A stretch of DNA of 64,000 bases from the NCBI GenBank assembly GCA_902626725.1, contig CACOGI010000005.1, forward strand, positions 1 through 64,000. The letters run 5' to 3'. The position numbers and the translations under genes are program-made. Each line of letters begins with the position of its first letter. Position 1 is the first letter of the stretch. Shown here in pieces: positions 12,231 to 21,036 of this stretch. Origin of the DNA: an uncultured Pelagibacteraceae bacterium (GTDB lineage: Bacteria > Pseudomonadota > Alphaproteobacteria > Pelagibacterales > Pelagibacteraceae). The notes beneath the pieces were generated by a model. The model was not told the origin of the DNA. It was given only the letters and a program-made list of their open reading frames with translations, and did no database searches.

Positions 12231-12746
12231 TTATCTACTAAGTGACCCTTTTTTTCTAATTTTTTTTTGGAGTTGCAATATTCCATATAATAATGCTTCA
12301 GCTGATGGTGGACATCCTGGTACATAAACATCAACAGGAACAATTCGATCACATCCTCTTACGACAGAGTATGAATAATGATAATAACCTCCTCCATTTG
12401 CACAACTCCCCATGGATATTACATATCTAGGTTCTGGCATTTGATCATAAACTTTTCTAAGTGCGGGTGCCATTTTATTTGTTAAAGTTCCAGCAACAAT
12501 CATTACATCTGATTGCCTAGGAGATCCTCTTGGAGCAGCACCAAATCTTTCTAGGTCATATCTTGGCATTGCAGTTTGCATCATTTCAACTGCACAACAT
12601 GCTAAACCAAATGTCATCCAATGTAGAGAACCTGATCTTGACCAATTAATTAAATTATCAAGTGAAGTAGTTATAAACCCGTTCTTACCGAAGTCCTCAG
12701 CAAGTTGTTTAAATTCTTCTGGAATTTTTTCTAGCTTATTGTTCAT
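12231..12746 (-). CDS. nuoB: NADH-quinone oxidoreductase subunit B (cluster N2)
   Basis: Carries the terminal 4Fe-4S cluster N2 that reduces ubiquinone. The tandem cysteines are seen in [11 protein letters not shown], with further ligands in [12 protein letters not shown] and [16 protein letters not shown]. Length 171 is typical. It lies 12 bases after nuoA and one base ahead of nuoC. Confidence 0.98.
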   Translation of the reverse strand: MNNKLEKIPEEFKQLAEDFGKNGFITTSLDNLINWSRSGSLHWMTFGLACCAVEMMQTAMPRYDLERFGAAPRGSPRQSDVMIVAGTLTNKMAPALRKVYDQMPEPRYVISMGSCANGGGYYHYSYSVVRGCDRIVPVDVYVPGCPPSAEALLYGILQLQKKIRKKGSLSR

Positions 12747-12758
12747 TAAAATTTCTAA

Positions 12759-13127
12759 TTATTCCCAGTCTAAGGCACCCTTTTTCCATTCATAAATAAA
12801 ACCAACAGTAAGTATGAACAAAAAAATCATCATAGATGAAAAACCTAATATACCTATATTTCCGAGCGAAATAGCCCATGGAAATAAAAAAGCTATTTCA
12901 AGATCAAAAATAATAAATAAAATTGCAACTAAATAAAATCTTACGTCAAACTCCATTCTTGAATCCTGAAAAGGTTCAAATCCACATTCGTATGCTGACA
13001 ACTTTTCAGGATCTGGATTTTTAGGTGATAAAATAAAATTAATTAAAATAAAAGCACAACTTAGTCCCAAAGCAATTATTAGGAATAATATTATAGGCAA
13101 ATAATCTTTTAAAAATTCCGCAGTCAT
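12759..13127 (-). CDS. nuoA: NADH-quinone oxidoreductase subunit A
   Basis: Three-helix membrane subunit at the arm junction and the first gene of the operon. The 122 residues include the conserved acidic loop [23 protein letters not shown], in short YECGFEP, and helix 2 with [15 protein letters not shown]. Upstream lies a recognisable sigma70-type promoter overlapped by a palindrome (separate entries). Confidence 0.97.
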   Translation of the reverse strand: MTAEFLKDYLPIILFLIIALGLSCAFILINFILSPKNPDPEKLSAYECGFEPFQDSRMEFDVRFYLVAILFIIFDLEIAFLFPWAISLGNIGILGFSSMMIFLFILTVGFIYEWKKGALDWE

Positions 13128-13193
13128 TGAGGAATATATATCATTTTTTAAAGCTAGATGAAGTGGTGATAGGTCACATTATTCAAAATATAC

Positions 13194-13223
13194 AGTATAA
13201 TTGATAACAATTATCAGTGTTAA
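13194..13223 (-). promoter_or_regulatory. Candidate sigma70 promoter of the nuo operon
   Basis: On the minus strand a -35 box TTAACA (13218-13223) and a -10 box TATACT (13194-13199) are separated by 18 bases, about 65 bases before the nuoA start. The spacer contains an inverted repeat (13202-13216). Prediction from sequence only. Confidence 0.5.
13202..13216. promoter_or_regulatory. Fur-box-like palindrome in the nuo promoter spacer
   Basis: The sequence TGATAACAATTATCA is a perfect 6-3-6 inverted repeat. It differs at one base from the 7-1-7 core of the Fur box (TGATAAT-N-ATTATCA). Its place between the -35 and -10 boxes would let a bound repressor block nuo transcription. The resemblance is seen; the regulator is inferred. 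Confidence 0.42.
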
Positions 13224-13253
13224 AACTCTTAACTATTGAATGATATTTCAAAG

Positions 13254-13330
13254 TGGCGGGAGTGAAGGGACTCGAACCCTCGACCTATCGCGTGACAGGC
13301 GATCGCTCTAACCAACTGAGCTACACCCCC
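13254..13330 (-). tRNA. tRNA-Asp (anticodon GTC)
   Basis: A 77-base cloverleaf reads from 13330 to 13254, with acceptor stem GGGGGTG/CACTCCC, D-arm sequence AGCTCAGTTGGTTAGAG, anticodon loop CTGTCAC (GTC), T-loop GTTCGAGTC and an encoded CCA end. It lies 15 bases after tRNA-Val on the same strand, probably in one transcript. Confidence 0.96.
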
Positions 13331-13345
13331 ACTTGTGATTCATTT

Positions 13346-13421
13346 TGGTGGGCAGTAAAGGACTCGAACCTTTGACCCCCTCGGTGTAAACGAGATGCTC
13401 TACCAACTGAGCTAACCGCCC
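13346..13421 (-). tRNA. tRNA-Val (anticodon TAC)
   Basis: A 76-base cloverleaf from 13421 to 13346: acceptor stem GGGCGGT/ACTGCCC, discriminator A and an encoded CCA. The anticodon stem TCTCG/CGAGG encloses loop TTTACAC with anticodon TAC. It is 50 bases after the lon stop and may be processed from a lon read-through or its own transcript. Confidence 0.96.
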
Positions 13422-13471
13422 TAAAATGATGATAACTAATACATCAAGGTTCAGAAAATGTAAATTAATTA

Positions 13472-15850
13472 TTATTGAATACTAGCTTGGGATTTGTCAT
13501 CTTTTTTAGCTAAATCAACTTCTACCCATTCAGTCTTTTTTAATTCTTTTGTTAAAGCAATTTTTAAAACTTCATCAGCGTATTCAACAGGAGTAATTTT
13601 AATTTCATCTACAATTTTTTTAGGCATATCGATTAGATCTTTTTCATTTTCTTTTGGAATTAAAACTTCTTTGATACCTGCTCTATGAGCAGCTAAAAGT
13701 TTTTCTTTCAATCCACCAATCGGTAAAACTTGTCCAGTGATTGTAACTTCTCCAGTCATAGCAACATCTTTTCTTACAGGTATATTTGTTATTGAGGATA
13801 CGATAGATGTTACCATTCCAATACCAGCAGAAGGACCGTCTTTAGGTGTTGCTCCCTCAGGAACATGTATATGAAAATCTTTTTTTTCAAACACTGGTGG
13901 AATAATTCCATACTCAAGACATTTTGATCTAACAAATGATTTTGCAGCTTTAACTGACTCTTGCATCACATCACCCAATTTACCAGTAATTTGCATTTTT
14001 CCTTTACCTGGCATTGTAACTGTTTCAATCTTTAAAATTTCTCCACCATATTCTGTCCAAGCTAAACCAGTTACTATACCTACTTTGTTTTCAGTTTCTA
14101 ATTCACCAAATTTGTGTTTTGGAACTCCTAAAAAATCAGCTAAATTTTTTGAGTCAATATTAACCTCTTTTTCCTCACCAGATACAACTTTTTTTACAAC
14201 CTTTCTTGCAACTTTAGAAATTTCTCGCTCTAAATTTCTTACACCAGACTCTTTAGTATAACTTCTTATAATTTCTTTAATAATATCATCGCTCAAATTC
14301 ATTTCTTTTTCTTTAACTCCATTATCTTTTATTTGTTTTGGTAAAAGATATTTGTTTGCTATATTAATCTTTTCATCTTCCGTATAACCAGCCAATCTTA
14401 TTACTTCCATTCTATCAAGCAATGGTGGAAGAATATTTAATGTGTTTGCAGTTGTTACAAACATTACATCGGACAAATCATAATCTACCTCTAAATAATG
14501 ATCATTAAATGTTGAGTTCTGTTCTGGATCAAGAGCTTCAAGTAATGCTGAAGAAGGATCACCTCTGTAATCATTTCCAATTTTATCTATCTCGTCTAAT
14601 AATATAAGAGGGTTTTTTGTACCAGCCTTTTTCATCATTTGGATTATTTTTCCTGGAAGTGAACCAATATAAGTTCTTCTGTGACCTCGTATTTCAGCTT
14701 CGTCTCTCATACCACCAACTGACATTCTAACAAACTCTCTATTAGTTGCTTTTGCAATTGATTTACCTAGTGAAGTCTTGCCAACACCTGGTGGCCCTAC
14801 AAGACATAATATCGGCCCTTTAATTTTCTCCATTCTTTTTTGAACAGCTAAAAATTCAATTATTCTCTCTTTAACTTTCTCAAGACCAAAATGATCTTTA
14901 TCAAGAACATTTAAAGCTTTTGTTAAATCAATATCGACCTCGCTCTTTTTATGCCAAGGCAATTCAATCATCCAGTCAAGATAATTTCTCACAACTGTTG
15001 CTTCAGCTGACATTGGGCTCATATTTTTTAATTTTTTAAGTTCTTGTAAACATTTTTTTTCAACCTCTTTTGGCATTTTTGATTTTAAAATTGCCTTATT
15101 AAGACTAGTGCTTTCATCTTTTCCATCTTCAATTTCACCTAATTCTTTTTGGATAGCCTTCAGTTGCTCATTTAAATAATATTCTCTTTGAGTTTTTTCC
15201 ATCTGTGTTTTAACTCTACCTCTAATACGTTTTTCCACACCAATAATGCTCGTTTCATTTTCCATTATTTTTATTATTGCATTAAGTCTTTTCTTAACGT
15301 CTAATGTTTCAAAAATTTGCTGTTTTTCTACGATTGTTGCAGATAAATGAGAGGCAATATTGTCTCCAATTTGTGAAGGGTCCTTTAATTCTTTAATTGA
15401 ATTAATAGTTTCGCTAGAAATTTTCTTATTAATTGAAGTTAATTTCTCTAGTCTTCTTAATGCTGTTGCTGCAAGAGGATAAAGATCTTCATTTTTTTCA
15501 TTTTCATCTTTTGCATGTGAATAATTGCAAGTGATAAATTTTTGGTTATCATCAAAATCTAAAATTTTTACTCTTCTAACACCTTCAACTAAAACTTTTA
15601 CTGTACCGTCGGGTAATTTTAAAAGCTGTAAAATATTACCTTCACAACCTTGTAAAAAAATATCTGTTTTTTTTGGATCATCTATTTCTGAATTTTTTTG
15701 TGTAACTAGAATAATCTTTTTTTCTTTTTTCATTACCTCATTTAGTGCCGAAATAGACTTATCACGGCCAACAAACAAAGGTATGACCATGCTTGGAAAC
15801 ACAACAATGTCTCTTAAAGGAAGAAGTGGTAATGAGAATTTTACATCCAT
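13472..15850 (-). CDS. lon: ATP-dependent protease Lon
   Basis: Cytosolic hexameric AAA+ serine protease that degrades misfolded and regulatory proteins. The 792-residue chain has an N-terminal substrate domain (about 1-200), a coiled region, an AAA+ module with Walker A GPPGVGKTS and Walker B LILLDEIDK, and the C-terminal protease domain. The catalytic Ser is residue 674 in PKDGPSAGIGM and the Lys follows in TGQVLPIGGLKEKLLAAHRAG. Length is normal. It is last in a tig-clpP-clpX-lon series; a 60-base spacer separates it from clpX. Confidence 0.98.
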   Translation of the reverse strand: MDVKFSLPLLPLRDIVVFPSMVIPLFVGRDKSISALNEVMKKEKKIILVTQKNSEIDDPKKTDIFLQGCEGNILQLLKLPDGTVKVLVEGVRRVKILDFDDNQKFITCNYSHAKDENEKNEDLYPLAATALRRLEKLTSINKKISSETINSIKELKDPSQIGDNIASHLSATIVEKQQIFETLDVKKRLNAIIKIMENETSIIGVEKRIRGRVKTQMEKTQREYYLNEQLKAIQKELGEIEDGKDESTSLNKAILKSKMPKEVEKKCLQELKKLKNMSPMSAEATVVRNYLDWMIELPWHKKSEVDIDLTKALNVLDKDHFGLEKVKERIIEFLAVQKRMEKIKGPILCLVGPPGVGKTSLGKSIAKATNREFVRMSVGGMRDEAEIRGHRRTYIGSLPGKIIQMMKKAGTKNPLILLDEIDKIGNDYRGDPSSALLEALDPEQNSTFNDHYLEVDYDLSDVMFVTTANTLNILPPLLDRMEVIRLAGYTEDEKINIANKYLLPKQIKDNGVKEKEMNLSDDIIKEIIRSYTKESGVRNLEREISKVARKVVKKVVSGEEKEVNIDSKNLADFLGVPKHKFGELETENKVGIVTGLAWTEYGGEILKIETVTMPGKGKMQITGKLGDVMQESVKAAKSFVRSKCLEYGIIPPVFEKKDFHIHVPEGATPKDGPSAGIGMVTSIVSSITNIPVRKDVAMTGEVTITGQVLPIGGLKEKLLAAHRAGIKEVLIPKENEKDLIDMPKKIVDEIKITPVEYADEVLKIALTKELKKTEWVEVDLAKKDDKSQASIQ

Positions 15851-15910
15851 ATAATGAATATGGATATTAAAAATGATATTGCAATATATTTTTGTGATTT
15901 ATTAAGGTTA

Positions 15911-17182
15911 TTAAGCCGCTGTAGTTTTACTTGATTTTATTGACTTAGAATCAGTTTTGGAGTGAACTAATATTGGCTCTGAAAGACCTTTGGCTGCATT
16001 AGCGTCAATTATTACTTCTTGAATATTCTCCATCCCTGGCAATTCATACATTGTTTTCAATAAAATATTTTCCATAATTGCTCTCAAGCCTCTTGCTCCA
16101 GTTTTTTTCTTGATTGCTTTTTGAGCTATTTCTTTCAACGCATTTTCTTTGAATGTTAACTTAGCCCCATCTAATTTGAATAATTCTTGATACTGTTTTG
16201 TCAAAGAATTTTTTGGTTCTTGGATTATTTTTACTAAAGATTTAATATCTAAATCATCTAGAGTTGCTATCATAGGTAATCTTCCAATAAATTCTGGTAT
16301 CAATCCATATTTTAACAAATCTTCTGGCTCTAAACCTTTCATCCATTCACCTGTTTTTTTATCTTGTGTATTTTTCACATCGGCACCAAATCCAATAGAA
16401 GTGCCTTTGTCTCTCTGTGAGATTATTTTGTCCAAACCAGCAAAAGCACCACCACAAATGAATAAAATATTTGTTGTATCCACTTGTAAGAATTCTTGTT
16501 GAGGATGTTTTCTGCCACCTTGAGGTGGTACACTTGCTACTGTGCCCTCCATGATTTTAAGTAACGCTTGTTGAACTCCTTCTCCCGAAACATCTCTTGT
16601 TATTGATGGATTTTCAGACTTTCTACTAATTTTATCTACCTCATCAATATAAACTATACCCCTTTGAGCTTTTTCCACATTATAGTCCGCTGCCTGAAGA
16701 AGTTTTAATATTATATTTTCAACGTCTTCACCAACATATCCAGCCTCAGTAAGAGTTGTGGCATCAGCCATGGTAAAAGGTACATCTAAAATTCTAGCTA
16801 AAGTTTGTGCTAGTAAAGTTTTTCCACAACCTGTAGGTCCAACTAAAAGAATATTAGATTTAGCTAACTCAACATTTTTACTAGTTTTATTTTCATAATT
16901 TAATCTTTTGTAATGATTGTGGACTGCTACAGAAAGAACTTTTTTCGCATGAACTTGGCCAATTACATAATCATCTAAAACTGAACAAATTTCCTTTGGA
17001 GATGGCAATCCATCTTGATGTTTAACAAAAGAATCTTTGTTTTCCTCTTTGATGATGTCCATACAGAGTTCAACACATTCATCACAGATAAATACCGTCG
17101 GACCTGCAATTAATTTTCTTACTTCATGCTGGCTTTTGCCACAAAAAGAACAGTAAAGAATATTTTTATTATTTGTGCTCAT
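15911..17182 (-). CDS. clpX: ATP-dependent Clp protease ATP-binding subunit ClpX
   Basis: AAA+ unfoldase that feeds substrates to ClpP. The N-terminal C4 zinc-binding domain is visible (CSFCGKS and CDECVELC, residues about 10-38). Walker [13 protein letters not shown], Walker [11 protein letters not shown], and the GYVGEDVE pore-loop segment follow, then the IGF-type ClpP contact near FIGRLP. The 423-residue length is standard. It lies 89 bases after clpP in the same direction. Confidence 0.98.
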   Translation of the reverse strand: MSTNNKNILYCSFCGKSQHEVRKLIAGPTVFICDECVELCMDIIKEENKDSFVKHQDGLPSPKEICSVLDDYVIGQVHAKKVLSVAVHNHYKRLNYENKTSKNVELAKSNILLVGPTGCGKTLLAQTLARILDVPFTMADATTLTEAGYVGEDVENIILKLLQAADYNVEKAQRGIVYIDEVDKISRKSENPSITRDVSGEGVQQALLKIMEGTVASVPPQGGRKHPQQEFLQVDTTNILFICGGAFAGLDKIISQRDKGTSIGFGADVKNTQDKKTGEWMKGLEPEDLLKYGLIPEFIGRLPMIATLDDLDIKSLVKIIQEPKNSLTKQYQELFKLDGAKLTFKENALKEIAQKAIKKKTGARGLRAIMENILLKTMYELPGMENIQEVIIDANAAKGLSEPILVHSKTDSKSIKSSKTTAA

Positions 17183-17271
17183 AAATTTTAAAACGAATCA
17201 ATGTGATTACTTTATTATAAATGAGTTTATTAGATCAAGTTCTATTATTAGTTGTTTCAACATATTGTGGT

Positions 17272-17883
17272 TTACGATCTTTTTTCAACTACTTCATCTA
17301 CAAGACCAAACTCTTTTGCAACATCTGCAGTCATAAAATTATCTCTCTCTAAAGCAGTTTTTATGTCATCAACAGATTTACCAGTGTGTTTTGAATAGAT
17401 TTCATTTAATCTTTTTTTTAAAGATAAAACTTCTTTTGCGTGAATTTCTATATCAGTAGCCTGACCTTGAAAACCTGCTGAAGGTTGATGAACCATTATA
17501 CGAGAATTAGGTAAAGAAAATCTTTTACCTTTACTACCAGCTGCTAAAAGAAATGAACCCATTGAAGCTGCTTGACCAATGCATAAAGTTGAAATTTCTG
17601 GTTTAATATATTGCATGGTATCATAAATACCCAATCCTGCTGTAACTAAACCGCCAGGACTATTAATATAAAGATATATTTCTTTTTTTGGATCCTCGGC
17701 TTCTAAAAATAATAACTGAGCAGTTATCAAGGAGGCTACATTATCATTAATTTGTCCTGTTAAAAAAATTATTCTCTCTTTGAGAAGTCTTGAATAAATA
17801 TCATAAGCTCTCTCCCCTTTATTTGATTGTTCAACAACCATGGGTATAAGAGTGTTCATGTGCTCTGAAATTTTTGTTGTCAT
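17272..17883 (-). CDS. clpP: ATP-dependent Clp protease proteolytic subunit ClpP
   Basis: Barrel-forming serine protease partner of ClpX. The catalytic Ser107 lies in [11 protein letters not shown] and His132 in [12 protein letters not shown]; the catalytic Asp region follows near the C-terminus. The 203 residues include a short N-terminal propeptide-like extension. The gene sits 33 bases after tig and precedes clpX. Confidence 0.98.
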   Translation of the reverse strand: MTTKISEHMNTLIPMVVEQSNKGERAYDIYSRLLKERIIFLTGQINDNVASLITAQLLFLEAEDPKKEIYLYINSPGGLVTAGLGIYDTMQYIKPEISTLCIGQAASMGSFLLAAGSKGKRFSLPNSRIMVHQPSAGFQGQATDIEIHAKEVLSLKKRLNEIYSKHTGKSVDDIKTALERDNFMTADVAKEFGLVDEVVEKRS

Positions 17884-17916
17884 AAGTTGATTCGCTTTTA
17901 CTTATACAACTTGTGC

Positions 17917-19341
17917 TTACTTTTTGCTAACTTTTTTTAGTTTAGGTTTTGATTTTGCTGATTTTATTGGAGATTTTTTACTAGTAGTTTTTTTTACTTC
18001 TTTTTTCTTATCTTTTATCTCTTTTTTATCTTTAGAAGTTTCGATTTCATTTTTTTGACTATCTTTCAAAATTTTTTCGGCTTCTTCTTTTGTGACTTCA
18101 ATAATTTTTGCCTTTGCTTTTTCTTTTATGGCAGAAATGATTTTTTCCTCGTAAACTGTTCCCCTAAGACTTGCTAAAGCTGATTGGTTTTTTTGATAAA
18201 AATCCATAACCATTTTTTCCTGTCCGGGCATCATCCTAATTTGCTTCTGAATTTCAGCTTGAAGTTCTTGCTCAGTTACTTTGATTTTATTTTGTTCTCC
18301 AAACTCATTTAAAATTAAACCAACTTTAATTCTTTTTTTTGCAACTTCTTCAAAATTTTTTCTATTTTTCTTTATGTCCTCTTCTTTCATACCTTGAGAT
18401 AATATTTTTATCTCTTCTTCCAATAGATTTTCAGGTATTTCATTTACTTTAAATTTTTCTAATTCTTTCAATATTCTATTTTTAGATAGTCTTTCTAGAG
18501 AGTTTTTATACTCATCATTAATTTGTTTAGATATAAGGGTCTTTAAATCCTTTAAATCTTTAGCACCTAAATTTTTTGCAAAGTCGTCATTGATAGTAAT
18601 TTTTTCAGGTTTTTTTACAGAGTTAATTTTACAACTAAATTTCGCTACTTTGTTTACTAAATCTTTTTCAGGAAAGTTCTCAGGTAATTTCGCCTCAACT
18701 AATTTATTATCATCTTTTTTTACACCTACTAATTGTTTATCAAATCCCTTTAAAAATAAATCTTTACCTAATGTTAATTGAGTATTTTTTCCTTCTCCAC
18801 CTTTAAAAGGTTTACCATCTACGGTTGCTGTATAATCAAAGACCACAAGGTCTCCCTCTTTAGATTTAGTGTCAGATGAAGTTTCCTTAAAATTAGGTTG
18901 GTTTTTTGCAATTTCATTTATTCTTTTATCTGTTTCTTTTTCATCAATTTTAACTATGTACTGATCATATTTAATATTTTCTAAAGATTTTGTTTCAACC
19001 TTTGGAAGTTCTGTTACTGAAATGATATATTCAAGCTCCTTATCTTCACCATAAGTTTTAAGATCTAATTTTGGTTGTCCTGCTGGTTTAATTTTATTTT
19101 CCTCTAAAGCTTTTGTTGAAGTTTCTTTTAACACTTTATCCAAAACTTCACTAAAAATAGCTTTGCCAAATTGTCTTTTTAAAATTTCCTTTGGAACTTT
19201 GCCAGGCCTAAAACCTTTTAAGTTAACAGTTCCTTTAATTTCCTCATATTTTTCGTCCATATAAGTATTCATAGTTTTTTTATCTACAAATACCTTAAGA
19301 TCTTTGTTTAAGCCTTTTTTATTTTCAATCGTAACTTTCAT
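17917..19341 (-). CDS. tig: Trigger factor, with lysine-rich C-terminal tail
   Basis: Ribosome-associated chaperone and peptidyl-prolyl isomerase. The N-terminal ribosome-binding domain shows the signature GFRPGKVPKEI (residues about 42-52). A FKBP-type PPIase domain (about 155-245, GDLVVFDYTATVDGKPFKGG in its first strand) and the helical C-terminal chaperone domain follow. The last 45 residues are very rich in lysine and serine, beyond the usual end of the fold; this makes the protein 474 residues, longer than the roughly 430 of many homologues. Its place before clpP-clpX-lon is the common bacterial order. Confidence 0.96.
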   Translation of the reverse strand: MKVTIENKKGLNKDLKVFVDKKTMNTYMDEKYEEIKGTVNLKGFRPGKVPKEILKRQFGKAIFSEVLDKVLKETSTKALEENKIKPAGQPKLDLKTYGEDKELEYIISVTELPKVETKSLENIKYDQYIVKIDEKETDKRINEIAKNQPNFKETSSDTKSKEGDLVVFDYTATVDGKPFKGGEGKNTQLTLGKDLFLKGFDKQLVGVKKDDNKLVEAKLPENFPEKDLVNKVAKFSCKINSVKKPEKITINDDFAKNLGAKDLKDLKTLISKQINDEYKNSLERLSKNRILKELEKFKVNEIPENLLEEEIKILSQGMKEEDIKKNRKNFEEVAKKRIKVGLILNEFGEQNKIKVTEQELQAEIQKQIRMMPGQEKMVMDFYQKNQSALASLRGTVYEEKIISAIKEKAKAKIIEVTKEEAEKILKDSQKNEIETSKDKKEIKDKKKEVKKTTSKKSPIKSAKSKPKLKKVSKK

Positions 19342-19354
19342 AAAGTTTATTTAG

Positions 19355-19439
19355 TGGTAGGGCGAAAAGGACTCGAACCTTCACAGATTGCTCTATTGGT
19401 TCCTAAGACCAACGCGTCTACCAATTCCGCCATCGCCCC
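19355..19439 (-). tRNA. tRNA-Leu (anticodon TAG)
   Basis: An 85-base class II tRNA reading from 19439 to 19355. The acceptor stem is GGGGCGA/TCGCCCT with encoded CCA. The anticodon stem TTGGT/ACCAA holds loop CTTAGGA, and a long variable arm is present as expected for leucine. It lies 13 bases before tig and is probably co-transcribed with it. Confidence 0.95.
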
Positions 19440-19453
19440 ACAAATTTAATCGT

Positions 19454-19482
19454 TTTATATATTATTGAAACTATTTGTCCAA
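19454..19482 (-). promoter_or_regulatory. Candidate promoter of tRNA-Leu and tig
   Basis: Minus-strand boxes TTGGAC (19477-19482) and TATAAA (19454-19459) have the ideal 17-base spacing and end 15 bases before the tRNA-Leu 5' end. Sequence-based prediction. Confidence 0.55.
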
Positions 19483-19527
19483 CGACAATTACTGTATAAT
19501 TTATTAATTTTTCTTTATAATATTAAT

Positions 19528-19779
19528 ATGATTATTTCACCATGTATAAGTATTTGCAAAACTGATCCTAGGACTGGATATTGTTATGGGTGTGGGAGAA
19601 ATAATGAGGAAAAAAAAGTCTGGAAACTTGAGAATACAACTGATGAGTGGAAAATCAAAAACCTTAAATTAATAAGAAAAAGATTAAAGGGCTGGCAGCT
19701 AGAAAGTTTTGAAGAATCCTATACATATAAAATTGAAAATGGTATTTCTTTATTCAAAAAAAATTTAAAAAATGAGTAA
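19528..19779 (+). CDS. DUF1289 family small protein
   Basis: An 83-residue protein of the DUF1289 family, whose function is unknown. The N-terminal cysteine pattern SPCISICKTDPRTGYCYGCG is characteristic and suggests metal binding. I start it at 19528 because the family begins immediately before that motif; the frame is open further upstream but encodes nothing conserved and overlaps the promoter region. A TATAAT at 19495-19500 may serve transcription. It is followed with overlap by a 57-residue membrane protein. Confidence 0.85.
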   Translation: MIISPCISICKTDPRTGYCYGCGRNNEEKKVWKLENTTDEWKIKNLKLIRKRLKGWQLESFEESYTYKIENGISLFKKNLKNE

Positions 19780-19945
19780 AACTACAATAGTTATAATAAT
19801 TTACATTTTAGGGCTTATATTTGGGGCACTTGTACTTAAAATTTGGAGCGCAGACACAAGCGTTTTAAAAGGTCTTTTGGGTTTAGGTTGGACAGCATTA
19901 CTTTTAATTGGAATTTTTTTTGCTGAAAAACATGAAAAAAATTAA
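19772..19945 (+). CDS. Small membrane protein, 57 residues, unknown function
   Basis: The start codon overlaps the end of the DUF1289 gene by eight bases. The frame encodes two hydrophobic segments, residues about 5-22 and 36-50, separated by a short polar loop (KIWSADTS) that includes a Leu/Gly-rich stretch, and ends in a charged tail. The tight overlaps on both sides and a sensible two-helix topology favour a real gene. I do not recognise a family. Confidence 0.55.
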   Translation: MSKTTIVIIIYILGLIFGALVLKIWSADTSVLKGLLGLGWTALLLIGIFFAEKHEKN

Positions 19946-20354
19946 ATTTCTAATTAGCATTTCTTTTCTAATTTTTTTTATACAAAATTCTAAATCAGAA
20001 ATAATTGTGATGAGTGATTGTGATGATAAGCAGGATGAATTTTTAAAAAATGAGTATATTCTAAATTTAAATGAACTTATAATGACTAGAAATTATGTTT
20101 ATAAGGAAGAAACATATCAAAAGTACAGATTAACAGATTTAAGTGTAAAAAAATCTAACTCATATGTCCAAAATATTTATGAGGAAAATGGTAAGATACT
20201 AACTCACAAGCATGGATATCCACAGTTTTATACTCAAATTTTATTTGAAAAGGACAATCAAGAAATTTTTATTAAAACTGTGCTTAATAATGAAGAGGGA
20301 ATGTCTAAAATTTCGACATGTAATAAGATAGAGAAGTTTAAAAAAGAGAGTTAA
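19932..20354 (+). CDS. Secreted protein of unknown function
   Basis: A 140-residue protein starting MKKIKFLISISFLIFF, a clear Sec signal peptide with likely cleavage after about residue 22 (NSKSE). I start at 19932; an in-frame upstream ATG at 19908 would place eight extra residues before the signal. The mature part is polar and has two cysteines (DCDD near its start, STCNK near its end) that could form a disulfide. It overlaps the preceding small gene by 14 bases and converges with a minus-strand ORF. No family recognised. Confidence 0.65.
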   Translation: MKKIKFLISISFLIFFIQNSKSEIIVMSDCDDKQDEFLKNEYILNLNELIMTRNYVYKEETYQKYRLTDLSVKKSNSYVQNIYEENGKILTHKHGYPQFYTQILFEKDNQEIFIKTVLNNEEGMSKISTCNKIEKFKKES

Positions 20355-20473
20355 CTTTTATTCTTTTTTTTTAAAAATCTTCTTTTTTTAGAAAATCGAC
20401 TATTTGAGATATTACTTCTATGTTTTGCAAAGGCCTGTTTTTGTGCTTGTCTCATTGCTCTCTTTGATGACAT
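20351..20473 (-). CDS. Small basic protein, 40 residues, unknown function
   Basis: A short frame starts at 20473, three bases after the stop of the histidine phosphatase gene. It encodes a 40-residue peptide with no acidic residue and about 16 Lys/Arg, including the run SKKRRFLKKKNKS at its end. Such composition suggests RNA or ribosome binding. Support is spacing and composition only; no family recognised. Confidence 0.45.
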   Translation of the reverse strand: MSSKRAMRQAQKQAFAKHRSNISNSRFSKKRRFLKKKNKS

Positions 20474-20476
20474 TTC

Positions 20477-21034
20477 TTAGTAATCGATTTTAATGTTACT
20501 TATTTTTTTCAAATTTTTATTTGCAATCACAATCTCGCCTGAACTTGGAGAATAACCTAATGCCTCAGATATTACAACATAATGAGTAACTAAAACTAAA
20601 TTGCCATTCTCATTCCAATTATCAATATATTTTTTGAGATTTTTCATTTGAGATTTCTTATTTTTAGAAAACTTTTCACTATAAAAAGAATTTAAAAAAC
20701 TATTTGTTGAAAACTTTTTGAAAGCAATTTTAGCTGTTTCTTGGCATCTGCACCACTCACTAGATAAAACTTTATCTATCTTAATATTTCTATCTCTAAA
20801 AAATTCACCAATATGTTCTGCTTGCTTTCTTCCTTCTTTGCTTAAATTTCTTTGAGTCGAACAATCGTTTAAATTGAAATTATTTGGATCACCACTTCCA
20901 GGCGCATATGCATGTCTAATAAATATTAGTTTTTTACCATCTTTTAGTTGATCAAATAGATTATCATTGAAATCTGCTTTAACTGTAGAGATTAAAGATA
21001 TAAATATTATTAAAAAAAATCTTAAAAATTTCAT
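20477..21034 (-). CDS. Secreted histidine phosphatase family protein
   Basis: A 185-residue branch-1 histidine phosphatase with the RHA motif (FIRHAYAPGSGDP, the catalytic His near residue 41), a second Arg in SSEWCRCQETA, and the late catalytic His in LVTHYVVISEAL. An N-terminal Sec signal (MKFLRFFLIIFISLISTVKA) points to export to the periplasm. The substrate is unknown. Its start codon is only two bases from the start of the divergent uracil-DNA glycosylase gene. Confidence 0.85.
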   Translation of the reverse strand: MKFLRFFLIIFISLISTVKADFNDNLFDQLKDGKKLIFIRHAYAPGSGDPNNFNLNDCSTQRNLSKEGRKQAEHIGEFFRDRNIKIDKVLSSEWCRCQETAKIAFKKFSTNSFLNSFYSEKFSKNKKSQMKNLKKYIDNWNENGNLVLVTHYVVISEALGYSPSSGEIVIANKNLKKISNIKIDY

Positions 21035-21036
21035 TT

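Noticed and set aside
12230..12352. Upstream extension of nuoC
   Set aside because: The extra 41 codons lie inside nuoB in another frame and are not part of the NuoC family.
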